DNA of 64,000 bases from Patellaria atrata CBS 101060 (Eukaryota; Ascomycota; Dothideomycetes; Patellariales; Patellariaceae): NCBI GenBank assembly GCA_010093705.1, contig MU006092.1, positions 934,567-998,566 of the forward strand, in the 5' to 3' direction. The position numbers and the translations under genes are program-made. Below, piece by piece: positions 46,644 to 57,897 of the stretch. The notes beneath the pieces were generated by a model. The model did no database searches and had not been told where the DNA came from. It worked only from the letters and a program-made list of their open reading frames with translations. Position 1 is the first letter of the stretch, and each line of letters starts with the position of its first letter.

Positions 46644-47714
46644 TCATTAGATGGCTTACCAGACTGATGGGTACACCTTTACTCCTCATATTACAATAAT
46701 CGCTATATTTGGTGTTGTGCTCCTTTCTTCTCTTGTTGATCCTTCTTAAAGTATACTAGATCTAGCGTTGATGTGTAGAGCTATGGCAATGCACAACGGA
46801 CAGGTTAATCAGCGACAGGTTTATCAACGACAGGTTTATCAACGACAGGCTTATCAACGACAGGCTTATCAACGACAGGTTTATCAGCGACAGGTTTATC
46901 AGCGACAGGTTTATCAATGACAGGTTTATCAGCGACAGGTTTATCAGCGCGAATGTTCACAATTCGTCCGTATTCTTCCCGTAGTATGCTGACAAGTCGG
47001 TGGATGATCTTAATTCCTCTACTGTGATCGCTTTACTGATGATTGAGCTGATTCGTATAGTAGGGTGTTAGGTGTACCCAGAAGAACAATCATCTCGTTA
47101 CGAATATCAGACGGACAAGTCATTCCTCTACTTATGATTTTCTGTAGTATGTTCAACGCTGAATGATATAATAATAGAGCCATGACGGTGAACATAACTT
47201 ACATGTATCTACTCCGTAGTTTGTCAACTTGGACCCATTCGTACCTCGTAGGCCTTTTTCGGCATGGTCACCCGCTCAAGCCTCTTCCCCGCATTCCGCT
47301 TATGCGGCTCGGCTGAAGAGCTTAACGGTCTTTAATTCTACCTCAAGAGACCTGGGCTTCGGTATACCCATTCCTTATTAAAGTCTCTCCTTACGTCCGC
47401 GTGAATCTTGCCCCCTGATATGTTGCAAAGAAATCATTTCTTCTAAATGCCGGCCTCCAGATCAGGCTTTTCTATCTGTTCAAGTACTACAGCGCTGGAT
47501 CACATCGCCCAAGTGTCACCGCGTGATCAGATTTCAATAGTGGGAATGGTCAACACTTCTAAATTTCAATGTTGAAAATTATTCAACAAGGACTAAATGT
47601 CAAGATACGTAGTGCTGTGGGTGAGCGCCGAGTTTACACCCTCGTCTTTCTCATCCACTGGACAATTGCCGGCCCTTCCAAGACATTCTTCCACCAGTTG
47701 AAATATGATCAATT
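46644..47714. other. 1.07-kb convergent intergenic region
   Basis: It contains a 15-bp minisatellite near its left end (46799-46948). The remainder shows no supported gene. Confidence 0.5.
46799..46948 (+). repeat. 15-bp minisatellite, 10 copies
   Basis: Ten contiguous units of consensus GACAGGYTTATCARY fill exactly 150 bp, with unit-to-unit changes at three positions only. The period is a multiple of three: on the minus strand one frame reads a pentapeptide repeat (ADKPV/VDKPV). It is closed by TAA in the terminal unit and has no start, so coding is unlikely. Confidence 0.95.
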
Positions 47715-48465
47715 TTATTCCACATTGATAGAAGAGCTTCCGCTGGCAAGGACTCTATTATTAGTATATCCCTCCGTTGCAACGATCATATAGTTGTGTC
47801 TTCCTAGTCTCATTCCGAGTTTCGCCCATTCGTCGAAGTGCCTTGAGGTTGTAACGGTTCCACCCACCCGCTTTTCAGTTCGAACGGACCAATACTGCTG
47901 AAAGGTCCTTGTACCTTCAATAGATGGTTTATTGACGCGAGTGCTTGTGAATATTTCATACGTGCCTTCTTCGAAGGTAAAGTTTCCTTTGCGTGTCCAG
48001 GGCTCGCCGGGATCGAGTTCTCCGTACGACTCAATAACGTAGTATTCAATGAGAGGATTCTGAGTCCAACCGTATATAGCAAGATAACCCGGACCTGTTG
48101 GGGTGTATGTTCCGCTGTATTTCACAGTCCTATTTTCAAAAACTTGTCAGCTGCCCTCTTACCAGGACGAACAGTATCCATCGGCACTCTACTAACCTAG
48201 GCCCTCCGGGATTCCACCCCTTCCCACATACGAAACCGCCGTTGGTACCGGACCAAGTCGCAGTATATGAGCCGCCGGCACCGTTACTGCATCTATAACT
48301 ACCGCTACCCTCGGACCAGTTGGACCAGAAGCTTGCGGCAAGACCGACTGATGAGCTCGGAGTTACACCGCGTTCAATAAGCACTGGAGGTGCAGTTAAG
48401 ACCACTGGGATCAGAGAAAGAACTGTAAGGAATGAGAAAGAGACCATGATTGCGAATGTGATCAA
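47715..48465 (-). CDS. Endo-1,4-beta-xylanase, GH11
   Basis: Two exons, 48465-48197 and 48129-47715, with a 67-bp intron (GTTAGT...ATAG) encode 227 residues. The N-terminal hydrophobic stretch ([17 protein letters not shown]) is a signal peptide; the ATG at 48447 is an alternative start six residues in. The GH11 jelly-roll blocks are present: [43 protein letters not shown] with the nucleophile Glu118, [30 protein letters not shown], and IVATEGY with the acid/base Glu209. The usual length and both catalytic Glu residues argue for an active secreted xylanase acting on plant xylan. A TATA box lies 40 bp upstream. There is no carbohydrate-binding module. Confidence 0.93.
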
Positions 48466-50741
48466 GGGCGTTCATTTTCCTATCGCTAAGTAGGTCACCT
48501 ACCCTTTATATATTTTCCCACAACAAGGATTTACAAGTCAAGCTCAATCTACTTACTACATTCTCTAAGACAAACCGAAAATCGCCTTGTTAATACCCAC
48601 AAGGAGCCTTTAGGCTAAACACAATTACTCGCAAACTGTGTTGAAGACACTCAATCACGTCACAGATCATATATCATTCAAAAGTAATTGGTGTATAAAA
48701 TATATGGATCACAACTAGATCATTCGCGCGACATCATGAATTATTAACCTTGAAGTTGGAAGACTGTTGTCTACCGAAGAATCAATCCATCCTTATTACG
48801 AATTATTCCTTTAGTGTTCTGCACGTTCGACACGGTGCTCACTGACAACACGTTGTTACACTTTTTCGCTTTCTTATACACTGATGATCCGGCTGTTTCT
48901 TCTAATTACAGTCTTCTGTCAACACTCGCTATATTATTCACGGTGATAGATAACATCCTACCAGGCAACCAATTAACAAATGGTTGCTTGAATGTGCAGG
49001 TAGAAGTATCTATTCGATATTTTGCTATGACCCCAAGCTCCTCCTTCTAGTTACAAGGTTTAGACTAGTCTGGCTCCTTTATCTACGTTGTTATGGATCT
49101 GGAGATGAAGTCTAGGGTATGTATTTCAATATCCAGGCTCTTTTTCACAAATAAAGGTACTAATAATAGCACATTCTGACACGCTTGCCAGTCAATGATT
49201 CCTTTTAGCAGTACATATACCGATTCATGCATTCCCCTTGGAGTTCTTCGTTCTTCCCTCTCTTCTCATCGTCATCTCTCGGGCAAATAGGGAAGGTATT
49301 CTTAGTCTATTGAGCGCGATAGCAATTTGAATTTTCCAGGCTCGAAAGCGCTGGTTTTTCGTTATGAACGTGAGGCGTGTTCATGGTGGTGTCCTCAACG
49401 ATTATTAGAAAATGAGTTCGATATTGACCATGGAGCCTTTCTCACTTATACTATTCTACTCTACTGTAGAATAAAAGCTGTGCTTCGGATCATTTTGCAT
49501 GAGGTTTAGCAAACGGGTACGAGTGAAAACTACGCCTTTGGTCTTCCAACAAGGTCATTCGAATTGGAGGTCAACCTACTCCAGACACTTTGCGCATCTC
49601 TCTCTTGCTTGTATAGCTTTTCTATTGTCTCAACCCCGAGTCTCAACAAGAGCATATAGAGAGAACTTAGTTCAACTCGTATCTTTTTTTTTTTTTAATT
49701 CCATTGTATTGTATTACCTACAATACTGCGCATGCAGCCTTCAAGCTATGGCGCAACTCCCTATATACATAAATCCCTTTTCAGGGCCCTCATATGCTTA
49801 GTAAAGTCTTTAGTGGCTTAACCCACTGATATTTTATTTGCAAAGGAAAGTCAGGAAGTTTAAACTCTATACAAAGGAAATTGTTGAAAAACCATCCCTT
49901 CTTCCTCTTTACCATCTGTTTTTTATTCCCAGTTTTATGCCATACATCCTGTTATCTTCTGTAGACTCTATAACTCGTATCTTAATTTGCTCTGGACTTC
50001 CCCTCGCCCGCCTTTTACTCTTCGGAAATCCGGATATGTGAAATTGATATACACCATGATGGTTCTATCCACAACATATGTATGCGCTCCATAAAGTCGC
50101 GAACCTTATGGCTACAAATCTCATACAGCCATGTTTCATAAGAGCTATGGTGGTTCGAGGGAGAGTCGTTAGGCTTAGAGCCAATTTTAAATAACAGAAA
50201 CAGGTCAAAGTAAGGAGTCTTGTTGGTCATTCAAAGCAAACCCCACCATCTGATTCTGAAGCTAGGTGGAATACCAGTAAGTAAGGTACCGTTTTCTTTG
50301 TGATTCTTTGCTCTCCCATACATACGTTAGCAGTAAGTCCGGTCTCCGCTCTAGTCCTAAAGAGAGCTCAACGACTGATAGTTCGAAATAAAACTTACAA
50401 TGATGATTCGATGCCAGAGAAGGTGTCTCTTGAGATTCAAGGGGGCAAAGTAAGGGGTATTGATATCTTGGCATATTAGTAACCATCGAGTCGATACACC
50501 AGACAGAAGGCCATTGATTGGTTACCGTGACTGAAGCATCACCTTGGCTTGGCTGTTTTGTCTTGTTTACCTCTCCCTCCGAACTCGATTACGACAACTA
50601 CCAGGAAGGGTGCTTCACAGCTGTACAGCTGAGAGATTTCAAGTTCGAATCTTGTCACATCTTTCATTAATCATAACCTGCGCGGTATTCTATTACCAAA
50701 GGTCATCGTCTGCCGGCCTACGATAGGCCTTATAGCCCATC
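48466..50741. other. 2.3-kb divergent intergenic region
   Basis: This region holds the xylanase promoter (TATA box at 48505-48512) and the promoter of the KDEL-receptor family gene. A T16 tract lies near 49682-49697. I see no gene I can support. Confidence 0.5.
48505..48512 (-). promoter_or_regulatory. TATA box of the xylanase gene
   Basis: The minus strand reads TATATAAA 40 bp upstream of the ATG at 48465, implying a very short leader or use of the downstream ATG at 48447. Confidence 0.5.
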
Positions 50742-51846
50742 ATGGGTTACCACATGAATGTGTTTCGCATACTGGCAGACGTTTCTCACTCAGCTTCGAA
50801 AGTCATTCTCATATGGTCTATCCATTCAAACAGAAGCGCGGAGGGTAATTATAAACATAAGAACGTCTAGTCGGGCCATTTGATCTAACATCACACAGGC
50901 GTATCATTAATGACCCAGGCACTTTATACTGTAGTCTTCTGCGCACGGTACATGGACCTCTTCTGGAGCCCCGTATTTGGTAGCTTCGTTCGCAGCTGGA
51001 ACTTTACCCTTAAGATCTTCTATATTGCTACATCACTATACATTGTCTTTATCATGATGCGTATTTTCGCTCGGACGCGAGAAAAGGAGAAAGCGTGGAA
51101 GATGGGCATGTATTCACTCATCGGATCTGCAGCTTCAGCTCCGCTGGTGTTTCTGATCTTCAAACGCGGACGCAAATACACGTTCTTCCAGGTACATAAT
51201 GACTATTAAACTTGAGCGCTATTAAATGCTTATGTTGAGATACTAGGTCTCCTGGACCTTTTCTATAATACTAGAATCCTTCTGCATTCTCCCGCAACTA
51301 CTTCTGCTCCGCCAAACCACTGTTCCCACCGTTATCGACTCCTTTTATCTTGGTACCTTAGGCATCTACCGTGCCCTATACATCCTCAACTGGGTAGAGC
51401 GTGGCCTCGACTCTAATGATCCGCAAGGTTTCGATCCCATTGCTGCCATTTTTGGCATCATACAAACTGCTTTCTATATTGATTTTGCGTGGGTATACTT
51501 CACAAGGCAACGTGTCAAACTGAGAGCTGGTGGTGTTGTAGATTCGGATGATTTAAGCAGAGGATGGTTAGTTGGGAAAATTATAGGGCGGAAGAGTCTT
51601 GATGGAGATGAGGAGGCCGCACCTCCTGGAACAGAGAGAAGACCACACGGCAACTCTCGGTGGGGTGCAAGGGGTATTAGTATCAGCGCTGATGAAGGTG
51701 TACGGGACAATGCGGAGACAGAAAGACTAACAGACCCCACGGTCTTTGAAGACGGTGATTTGAGTGATGATGAAGGAGCGCCATCCGATGCGCACTCCAA
51801 TATCGTAGGAAATGGAAAGGAGTGGAGAGATGATGAGGGCAAATAG
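50742..51846 (+). CDS. ER lumen protein-retaining (K/HDEL) receptor family protein
   Basis: There are three exons: 50742-50844, 50899-51191 and 51247-51846 (331 residues); introns of 54 and 55 bp. The first 210 residues follow the Erd2 pattern: NVFRILADVSHSASKVILIW, SAEGVSLMTQALYTVVFCARY, DLFW, then the remaining of seven short membrane segments, with ESFCILPQLLLLRQT, YRALYILNWVERG and GIIQTAFYIDFAWVYF. The C-terminus adds about 90 polar, acidic residues not found in the short canonical receptor. The family retrieves escaped ER proteins from the Golgi. The MG-NVFRI start and the extension suggest the second fungal paralogue rather than the housekeeping copy. The ATG at 50754 is an alternative start. 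Confidence 0.9.
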
Positions 51847-52161
51847 TCTTCTTGACTTGTTCATTTGCGCGTTTATGCAGTTGGATAATATTTTGTGTAC
51901 TTCTGCACTAAAATTACCGAACACAAATATTGAAACAAGCTCAACTCGTTTTTGAGAAGGGTACTAATAATATCATTAGAGGACGGTGATTCGCTACCTC
52001 TAGCAGATGATTTTAGAGCGAACAGCCGAAGTAGGAGCGACTGCCAAGACCGCACAATGAACTTCGAACATTTTGGAGCTCGATATCAGCGACGACGACA
52101 AAACTTAGCGACGACGCGCCCTTACAAATCCACGCCATTCCAATAGTCTCACCTCGTCGAA
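51847..52161. other. Short intergenic region
   Basis: These 315 bp lie between the receptor gene and the ribosomal protein gene, both on the plus strand. They must contain the ribosomal protein promoter; nothing else is visible. Confidence 0.5.
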
Positions 52162-52944
52162 ATGTCTTCAAAGAGAGGGTGAGTTATAATAAATCTATTC
52201 TTGGAGCACTTCTATGCTCCAAGCAAGGTTACAACGGTTTTCGGAACATCAGCTAACAGATCTCGAATATCAGTCGCGGTTCCACTTCTGGTAACAAGCT
52301 GAGGATGACACTCGGTCTCCCTGTGTATGTGTTACTTAAAATCCGACAAATTCATTGCCCCAGTCTCCATCAATTACCGGCCAAAATGCAGTATCTAACA
52401 ATTCTCTCAAAGTGGTGCCGTCATGAACTGCGCAGACAACTCCGGAGCACGAAATCTTTACGTTATCTCCGTCAAAGGCATCGGTGCGCGCCTCAACCGG
52501 CTCCCCGCTGCTGGTGTTGGTGATATGGTGATGGCTACAGTCAAGAAGGGCAAGCCTGAGTTGAGAAAGAAGGTTATGCCGGCTGTGGTCGTCAGGCAAA
52601 GCAAACCGTGGAGAAGGGCAGATGGCATATATCTTTACTTCGAGGACAACGCCGGTGTGGTGAGTAGCTTTCACTGTCTCCACAAATATACCGAACAGTA
52701 GGAATTTGAAATGGGAGTAGTGGAAAAGCATATCATATAGAGAGTCATCAGAGAGCGAATTCGTTGCTAACGGAATATTTTAGATCGTTAACCCGAAGGG
52801 CGAGATGAAGGGATCAGCTATTACAGGACCAGTGGGTAAAGAAGCCGCGGAGCTCTGGCCAGTACGTGCTGTCGCTTTCACTAGTGTGGACTCAGCTAAC
52901 AATATCATCAGCGTATTGCCAGCAATTCTGGTGTCGTTATGTGA
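52162..52944 (+). CDS. 60S ribosomal protein uL14 (L23)
   Basis: There are five exons: 52162-52178, 52274-52324, 52413-52659, 52784-52861 and 52912-52944 (141 residues). The four introns interrupt the coding region mainly near the 5' end, as is usual for fungal ribosomal protein genes; exon 1 encodes only five complete codons. The sequence is fully conserved in character: [91 protein letters not shown] and SN-GVV at the end. It lies at the intersubunit face of the large subunit. The length matches the family (about 140). Confidence 0.95.
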
Positions 52945-54007
52945 ACGGTGTTTTTCAGCCTTCTGTTCTTACTGCATTGGGATTGGGACTACGGGTGCGA
53001 TTTCGGGGTTCAGTAGTTGATACAAAAATACTCCAAATGAGGAAATGAATCACAACCGAATAATTGCGCATTGCTAAAACTATACCGGCGTTTGATCTTA
53101 GGAATCCACCGTGAGTTCTATGAACATTGCGAGGGTAGATTCGCCCCGTGTCAAATCACAAATAGTTAGGCAATTTTAAAAATCATCGACCTGCATCGCG
53201 AACCATCAGTCTTTAGATGGAGCACACCAGCTATTCCACAGAGCTGGAGATATCCATATGGAATTCACAGATAAGATAACAGCGGACAATCTCATAGACC
53301 GAGCATTGGCTATGGAGGCAAAGTGCTCTAATCTGTGTCAACAGGCGGGTAAAAATGATGACAGACCAAAGCACGCCTGTTATACCCGTTTGACTCTACT
53401 TGTTTCGTATGTACTGTTTACTGTAGATTGATCCTTGAACTTTAGCTTGATCTAGGTCGAAACATTGCATCATCTCCTGTCGCTTCGGTCGGCGTTAAGA
53501 GGGTCTATGAATCTTTTCAAAGCCATTTCTCCTCAGGATTTGTACATGATCTTTAGAGCTATTCCGTGTGTATTTATGTTCAGATAAGTACCTTACGCCA
53601 CCACTCAAAGGATTCCTGTACCTGGGTTTGTCTGCATGTGGGGAAAAGCTTCTGTTCCCGGCCAGGATCGCGGCGGAATAACCGCCTCATACCTCATATC
53701 TGACCTTCCTAATAGCGTTTAGTGGTTCTTAACGGACTTCCAATTCCAACCAGGCCGATATCATCAATATAATCAATCACCAATACATGCCGATAACACA
53801 AACAAGTCTTCCGCCTGCTTTCTAGCCACCATACCTAGTATCCAACATGCCGTCATTCCCTACCGCCTTAGCTTGCACAAGGATCCAACGTAGGTGAAGC
53901 TTCGCCGTAGCACAAGCTTTCTTTTATATCATGGGTAGCTGCTTCTCGGGTGTCCCCACCTCTGACGAAGTCGTACCGCTTCATTGTAACTTCATTTTCT
54001 GAGCGGA
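52945..54007. other. 1.06-kb intergenic region
   Basis: This region holds the 3' end of the ribosomal protein gene and the promoter of the peptidase gene. No gene is supported. Confidence 0.5.
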
Positions 54008-55947
54008 ATGGTAACTATGGCTCGGAGGTTGGGAGCATTGTTCGTATCGTTGTTGTTGTTGTTACAGCCGATATCAGCCCTTGGTCCTCCACAGCTTGCC
54101 CAAAAACGATGGTTTCATGTAAAAGCTGCTCTATACCATTCTAGTAGAGCAATCGCTAATACTCTAATCAGACACAAAATCAGGAAGCGCATCGGTTACG
54201 TCGGCGAGAAGATGTAGACCCAGCACTGCTTTATCCAGCTTACAATCTCTCTGTCCCAATTGATCATTTCCATAATGATACTTTGTATGAACCGCATAGT
54301 AACGGCACTTTCAATCTACGCTATTGGTTTGATGCAATCAACTATAAACCAGGTGGGCCTGTCGTCGTATTAGCATCTGGAGAGACATCGGGTGTAGGCC
54401 GATTACCGTGAGCTCATCCTTTCTCTTGTTTACTATTTCTACATCAGCACCCTTGAAAGTCATTTGTGCTAACATACGTCGTAGCTTTCTGCAGAAAGGC
54501 ATAGTCTCCCAGCTGACTCAGGCAACTAACGGTTTGGGAGTTATTCTGGAGCACCGATATTACGGAACAAGCATACCGAATGAAGATCTTGAAGACCCGT
54601 ACTCTACAGAAAATCTCCGCTTTTTAACGACAGATCAGGCTCTAGCTGATACAGCATACTGGATGAAAAATGTCAAGTTCGAAGGCATAGACGCAGACTT
54701 GACAGCTCCAGGTACGCCTTACATCCTTTACGGGGGTTCTTATGCGGGTGGTTTCGTAGCCTTCATGCGGAAACTGTACCCTGATATCACTTGGGGTGCT
54801 ATTTCTTCTTCCGGAGTAACAGAAGCTATCTGGGATTATTGGGAGTACTATTCCCCTCATGCAGAGTATGGACCTCCTGCATGTATCAGCAACACCCAAG
54901 ATTTCACCGCCATTGTGGACAATATCTTGATCGACGAGAGCAACAGTGCTTACGTTCAGCCTCTCAAAGAAGCTTTCGGTATTGGAAATCTAACCCACAA
55001 TGATGATTTTGCCTATGTCATTAGCTGGGGCATTGGAGGCTGGCAGGGCAGAAATTGGGATCCAGAAATCAACGACCCCAGCTTCGATTACTACTGTAAC
55101 AACATTACCTCCTCGGAACTCCTCTACCCAGAACTCAAAAGTTCCGCGTCCAACGTCTCTACTCTCATTTCTGCCGGTGGAGGCGACACAGCTCTCACAA
55201 CCCAGTTCCTAAACTACATCGGCTACGTGAACGCCACCGTAACCGGCGGCTGCGAATACACAGACGACCAATGCTTCTCCTTCTACAATGCTTCTCTTCA
55301 CACCGACAGCGGCCAAGCTCGCAGCTGGCCATACCAATACTGCACCCAGTAACCCCCCCTCCCCCCCCAAAAAAAAAAAAAAAATTCCCCAACCCACACT
55401 AACACCCACAGATGGGGTTACCTCCAAACCGGCAGCGGCGTCCCCGCCGGCCAAAAACCCCTCATATCCCGCCTCATCGACCTCCCTTACACCTCTCTCC
55501 CCTGCAGTTTGGGTTTCAACATCACTACGCCCCCTAACATCACCGCCATCAACAAGTACGGCGGCCTCGAGATCCGATACCCGCGGCTCGCGTTCGTAGA
55601 CGGCGAAGTCGATCCTTGGCGCCCTGTTGGCCCGCACGGGAAGAACGCAACGGATCGGATCAGCACGGCGAGTGAGCCGTTCGTGCTGATTGAGGACGCG
55701 GTGCATCACTGGGACGAGAATGGGGTTTTTGCGAATGAGACGACGGCGGAGAGGCCGCCGCTCGCGGTGAGGGATGCACAGGCCTTGGAGAGGATGTTTG
55801 TGGAGGCTTGGTTGTTGGGTATGTGATTTTTTCGTTTTCTTTTTACCCTCCCTCCCGTCGGATCTGTGAGCGGAGTTTGCTGACGAAGATGTAGAGTGGG
55901 ATTTGCATTGTCTCGTTGCGCCGGAGGAGTGTACGATTGCATCGTAG
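54008..55947 (+). CDS. Secreted serine peptidase, family S28
   Basis: There are five exons: 54008-54118, 54172-54407, 54485-55348, 55412-55818 and 55895-55947 (556 residues). A signal peptide (ALFVSLLLLLQPISA) is followed by LLYPAYNLSVPIDHF and LRYWFDAINYKPGGPVVVLA. The triad is present: Ser201 in YGGSYAG, Asp in FVDGEVDPWRP and His in EDAVHHWDENG. Also typical are LEHRYYGTSIP and LRFLTTDQALAD. S28 enzymes (prolyl endopeptidase/prolyl-Xaa carboxypeptidase-like) cut after proline and in fungi are secreted at acid pH. Several N-glycosylation sites (NLS, NDT, NIT, NVS, NAS) fit secretion. Intron 3 is a run of homopolymers (see findings). The last exon encodes only 17 residues. The ATG at 54017 is an alternative start. 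Confidence 0.9.
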
Positions 55948-56877
55948 TTTCGTAAAGGTGGAAGAGAAGTTGGTGTGGTATATATGTGCGGTGCAATCAG
56001 TTGGATGAAATGGAATGGAAATGAAATAAGATGCTTCATAATGATCCTTCTTCGCTTCTTGGTCGAATCCCAAACATATCTTTTCATCCCGCTTTGCAAA
56101 TGCCTTGGTTGAATATAGTCTCCCCCCTCCGCTCGAGAGTCACCTCTGATACCGGATACCGAATATGCAGGAAACAACCAAGGTATCAATCTCACCTACT
56201 AGTTTTACCCTCAAACATATCGCAGCGGAAGTAGCTCAGAGCGTTAAATCTGTCGTGACCTTGCCCCCTTTCCTTTTTTTTTTTTTAAAAAAATATATAT
56301 ATATATAGGTCTCCATATTAAGTTTGGCGTACCCACGCTTCTAACCGCAACAGATCCAAACAGTATTGACCCCTTTACTTTGCATTCAGGGGAGGGATGG
56401 AACGGTATCGCTTAGTTGCGATGAGAGTCACGGGACCAAAACGGGGAAAGGGGATATTGAAAGGGGGAAATGTAGTGCAGATAGCTGCTGCTGCTAGGTA
56501 GATGGTGATGGGTAGGTACTTGTGTTTCGTACCTACACCTGGGAGTGAGGATATGTGAGGTCCCATAGGATGTGAAATTGGTAGGGTGTTCGGTGCTGCT
56601 TGCTGGGTTCAAAATTAAACTGGATGAACAAGGTGGCGCGATGGGACTGAGAGTGGAAAGGTACCTGATTGTTAGGTTTCATGCTTTTGGTATGAATATC
56701 GTATTGGGGTATCTTATCTATTCATCTATTTGCTCTCCTCCACTTCTTTCAGTAGTCCCGTCTTCGAAACGGGGGTTATCCACAACCCTTGCGCAACGAA
56801 TCCTCTTAAACCTCTTATTCACGATCCGCAACTTTTCCCCCCTCATAGCCCTCATCGCAGTATCTATTCCCATACCC
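55948..56877. other. Convergent intergenic region
   Basis: This region lies between the 3' ends of the peptidase and Ssu72 genes. It contains a T-run, A-run and (TA)n tract at 56274-56307. No gene is supported. Confidence 0.5.
56274..56307. repeat. T/A homopolymer plus (TA)n tract
   Basis: A run of 13 T passes into seven A and then six TA repeats. It is self-complementary around the T/A junction and lies between two convergent genes. Confidence 0.85.
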
Positions 56878-57897
56878 CTAAAACCAGGCCAGCGTCCACA
56901 AAGCCGGCAAAGCCGGCCACCTCTCCTGCCACTCCCCCAAAATTTCCGGCACACGCTCATCAAACCCCACCCTCGCCTCCACCCTCCCCTCATCAAACCC
57001 CCTCTCCCCACTCTTCTCCCTCTCCAGCGCCGCCGCCTCATTAAGCCTCGCCGCGAGGTCCAAGATCGCCTTCCCGCCCACAAGCGCCTCCTCATGATTA
57101 TCCTTTATATCGACATTAAAAACATGCACGGGCCGATTCAGCGGCGCACCGCGATGATGCAGATCCTCGACCACGGCGTCCCAGCAGCGTTCCTCGCACG
57201 TAATCACGACATCGACGACGCCGGCTTCGGTCCCCTTGGCGCCTTTGTCGTCTTTGAAGCGCTCGCCGCCGCCCGAGGCGGCTTTGCTGATGCGGGGGAC
57301 GCCGATGCGCCAGTCTTGCCACCGCTCGGGGCCCCATTTGATGTTGCGGTTGCGGTCGAGCATGTTGAGGAGACCGTTGGCGCGGTAGAGTTTCGGGTCT
57401 TTAGAGAAGAGCTCTTCATACATGGAGTTATAGGAGACGCTGTTGAAGGGGTACACGTTCGGTTGGGATATCGAGGGCCCGGGGAGGCGGACGAGGGAGC
57501 CGGTGCCGAAGGAGAGGGTGGGGAAGAGGGAGGAGAGTTGGAGGTGCGCTTCCATTGAGCTGAGAGGGGGTTAGCGGGGATGTTGTGGGGGGCGAGAGAG
57601 TGGGGGATGGAGGAGATGGAGGAGATGGAGGGGATGGAGAGGATGGAGGGGATGGAGGGGATGGAGGGGATGGAGAGAGGTTTACCGGTTCTGATTGCTG
57701 GCGCATACGGTGCAGAATTTTAGCTTAAAGGAATCGGAGTCTTGGACTGGTCCGCCTTGAGCTCCGCCATCCTGTGCGCCGTCCATACCCGTTGCTGTGT
57801 TGTCGGGCATCGATTCTGTTGGCGGAGGTGGTGGAGGTGGTGGAGGGACTTGTGCTGAGGTAGCGCGCGAACGGGCGAGTCGGGGGTCTGTCGACAT
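56878..57897 (-). CDS. SSU72: RNA polymerase II CTD phosphatase Ssu72
   Basis: Two exons, 57897-57686 and 57559-56878, give 297 residues. The N-terminus has a polyproline run (PPPPPPPPP). The CX5R phosphatase loop ([16 protein letters not shown], Cys65-Arg71) is split by a 126-bp intron inside the Arg codon. Further signatures are [60 protein letters not shown] and [20 protein letters not shown]. Ssu72 removes phosphate from Ser5/Ser7 of the CTD repeats and acts in 3'-end processing of mRNA. The protein is longer than yeast Ssu72 because of the Pro-rich N-terminus and a Ser/Gly/Lys insert. The intron is filled with a 9-bp repeat. Confidence 0.95.
57604..57679 (+). repeat. 9-bp repeat inside the Ssu72 intron
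   Basis: About eight copies of GGATGGAGG or AGATGGAGG follow each other and occupy most of the 126-bp intron. On the coding strand they form a pyrimidine-rich tract ending before the CTCAG acceptor. Confidence 0.9.

Noticed and set aside
46799-46948. Possible CRISPR array
   Set aside because: The units are directly adjacent with no spacers, and the genome is fungal.
50560-50680. T-arm-like sequence (CAAGTTCGAATCTTG)
   Set aside because: No D-arm, anticodon stem or matching acceptor stem could be folded with it.
55209-56195. 328-codon open frame on the minus strand
   Set aside because: Antisense shadow of the S28 peptidase 3' exons; low-complexity translation and no family.
56572-57558. 328-codon open frame on the plus strand
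   Set aside because: It is the antisense shadow of the Ssu72 exon, which has a complete and unmistakable protein signature on the minus strand.
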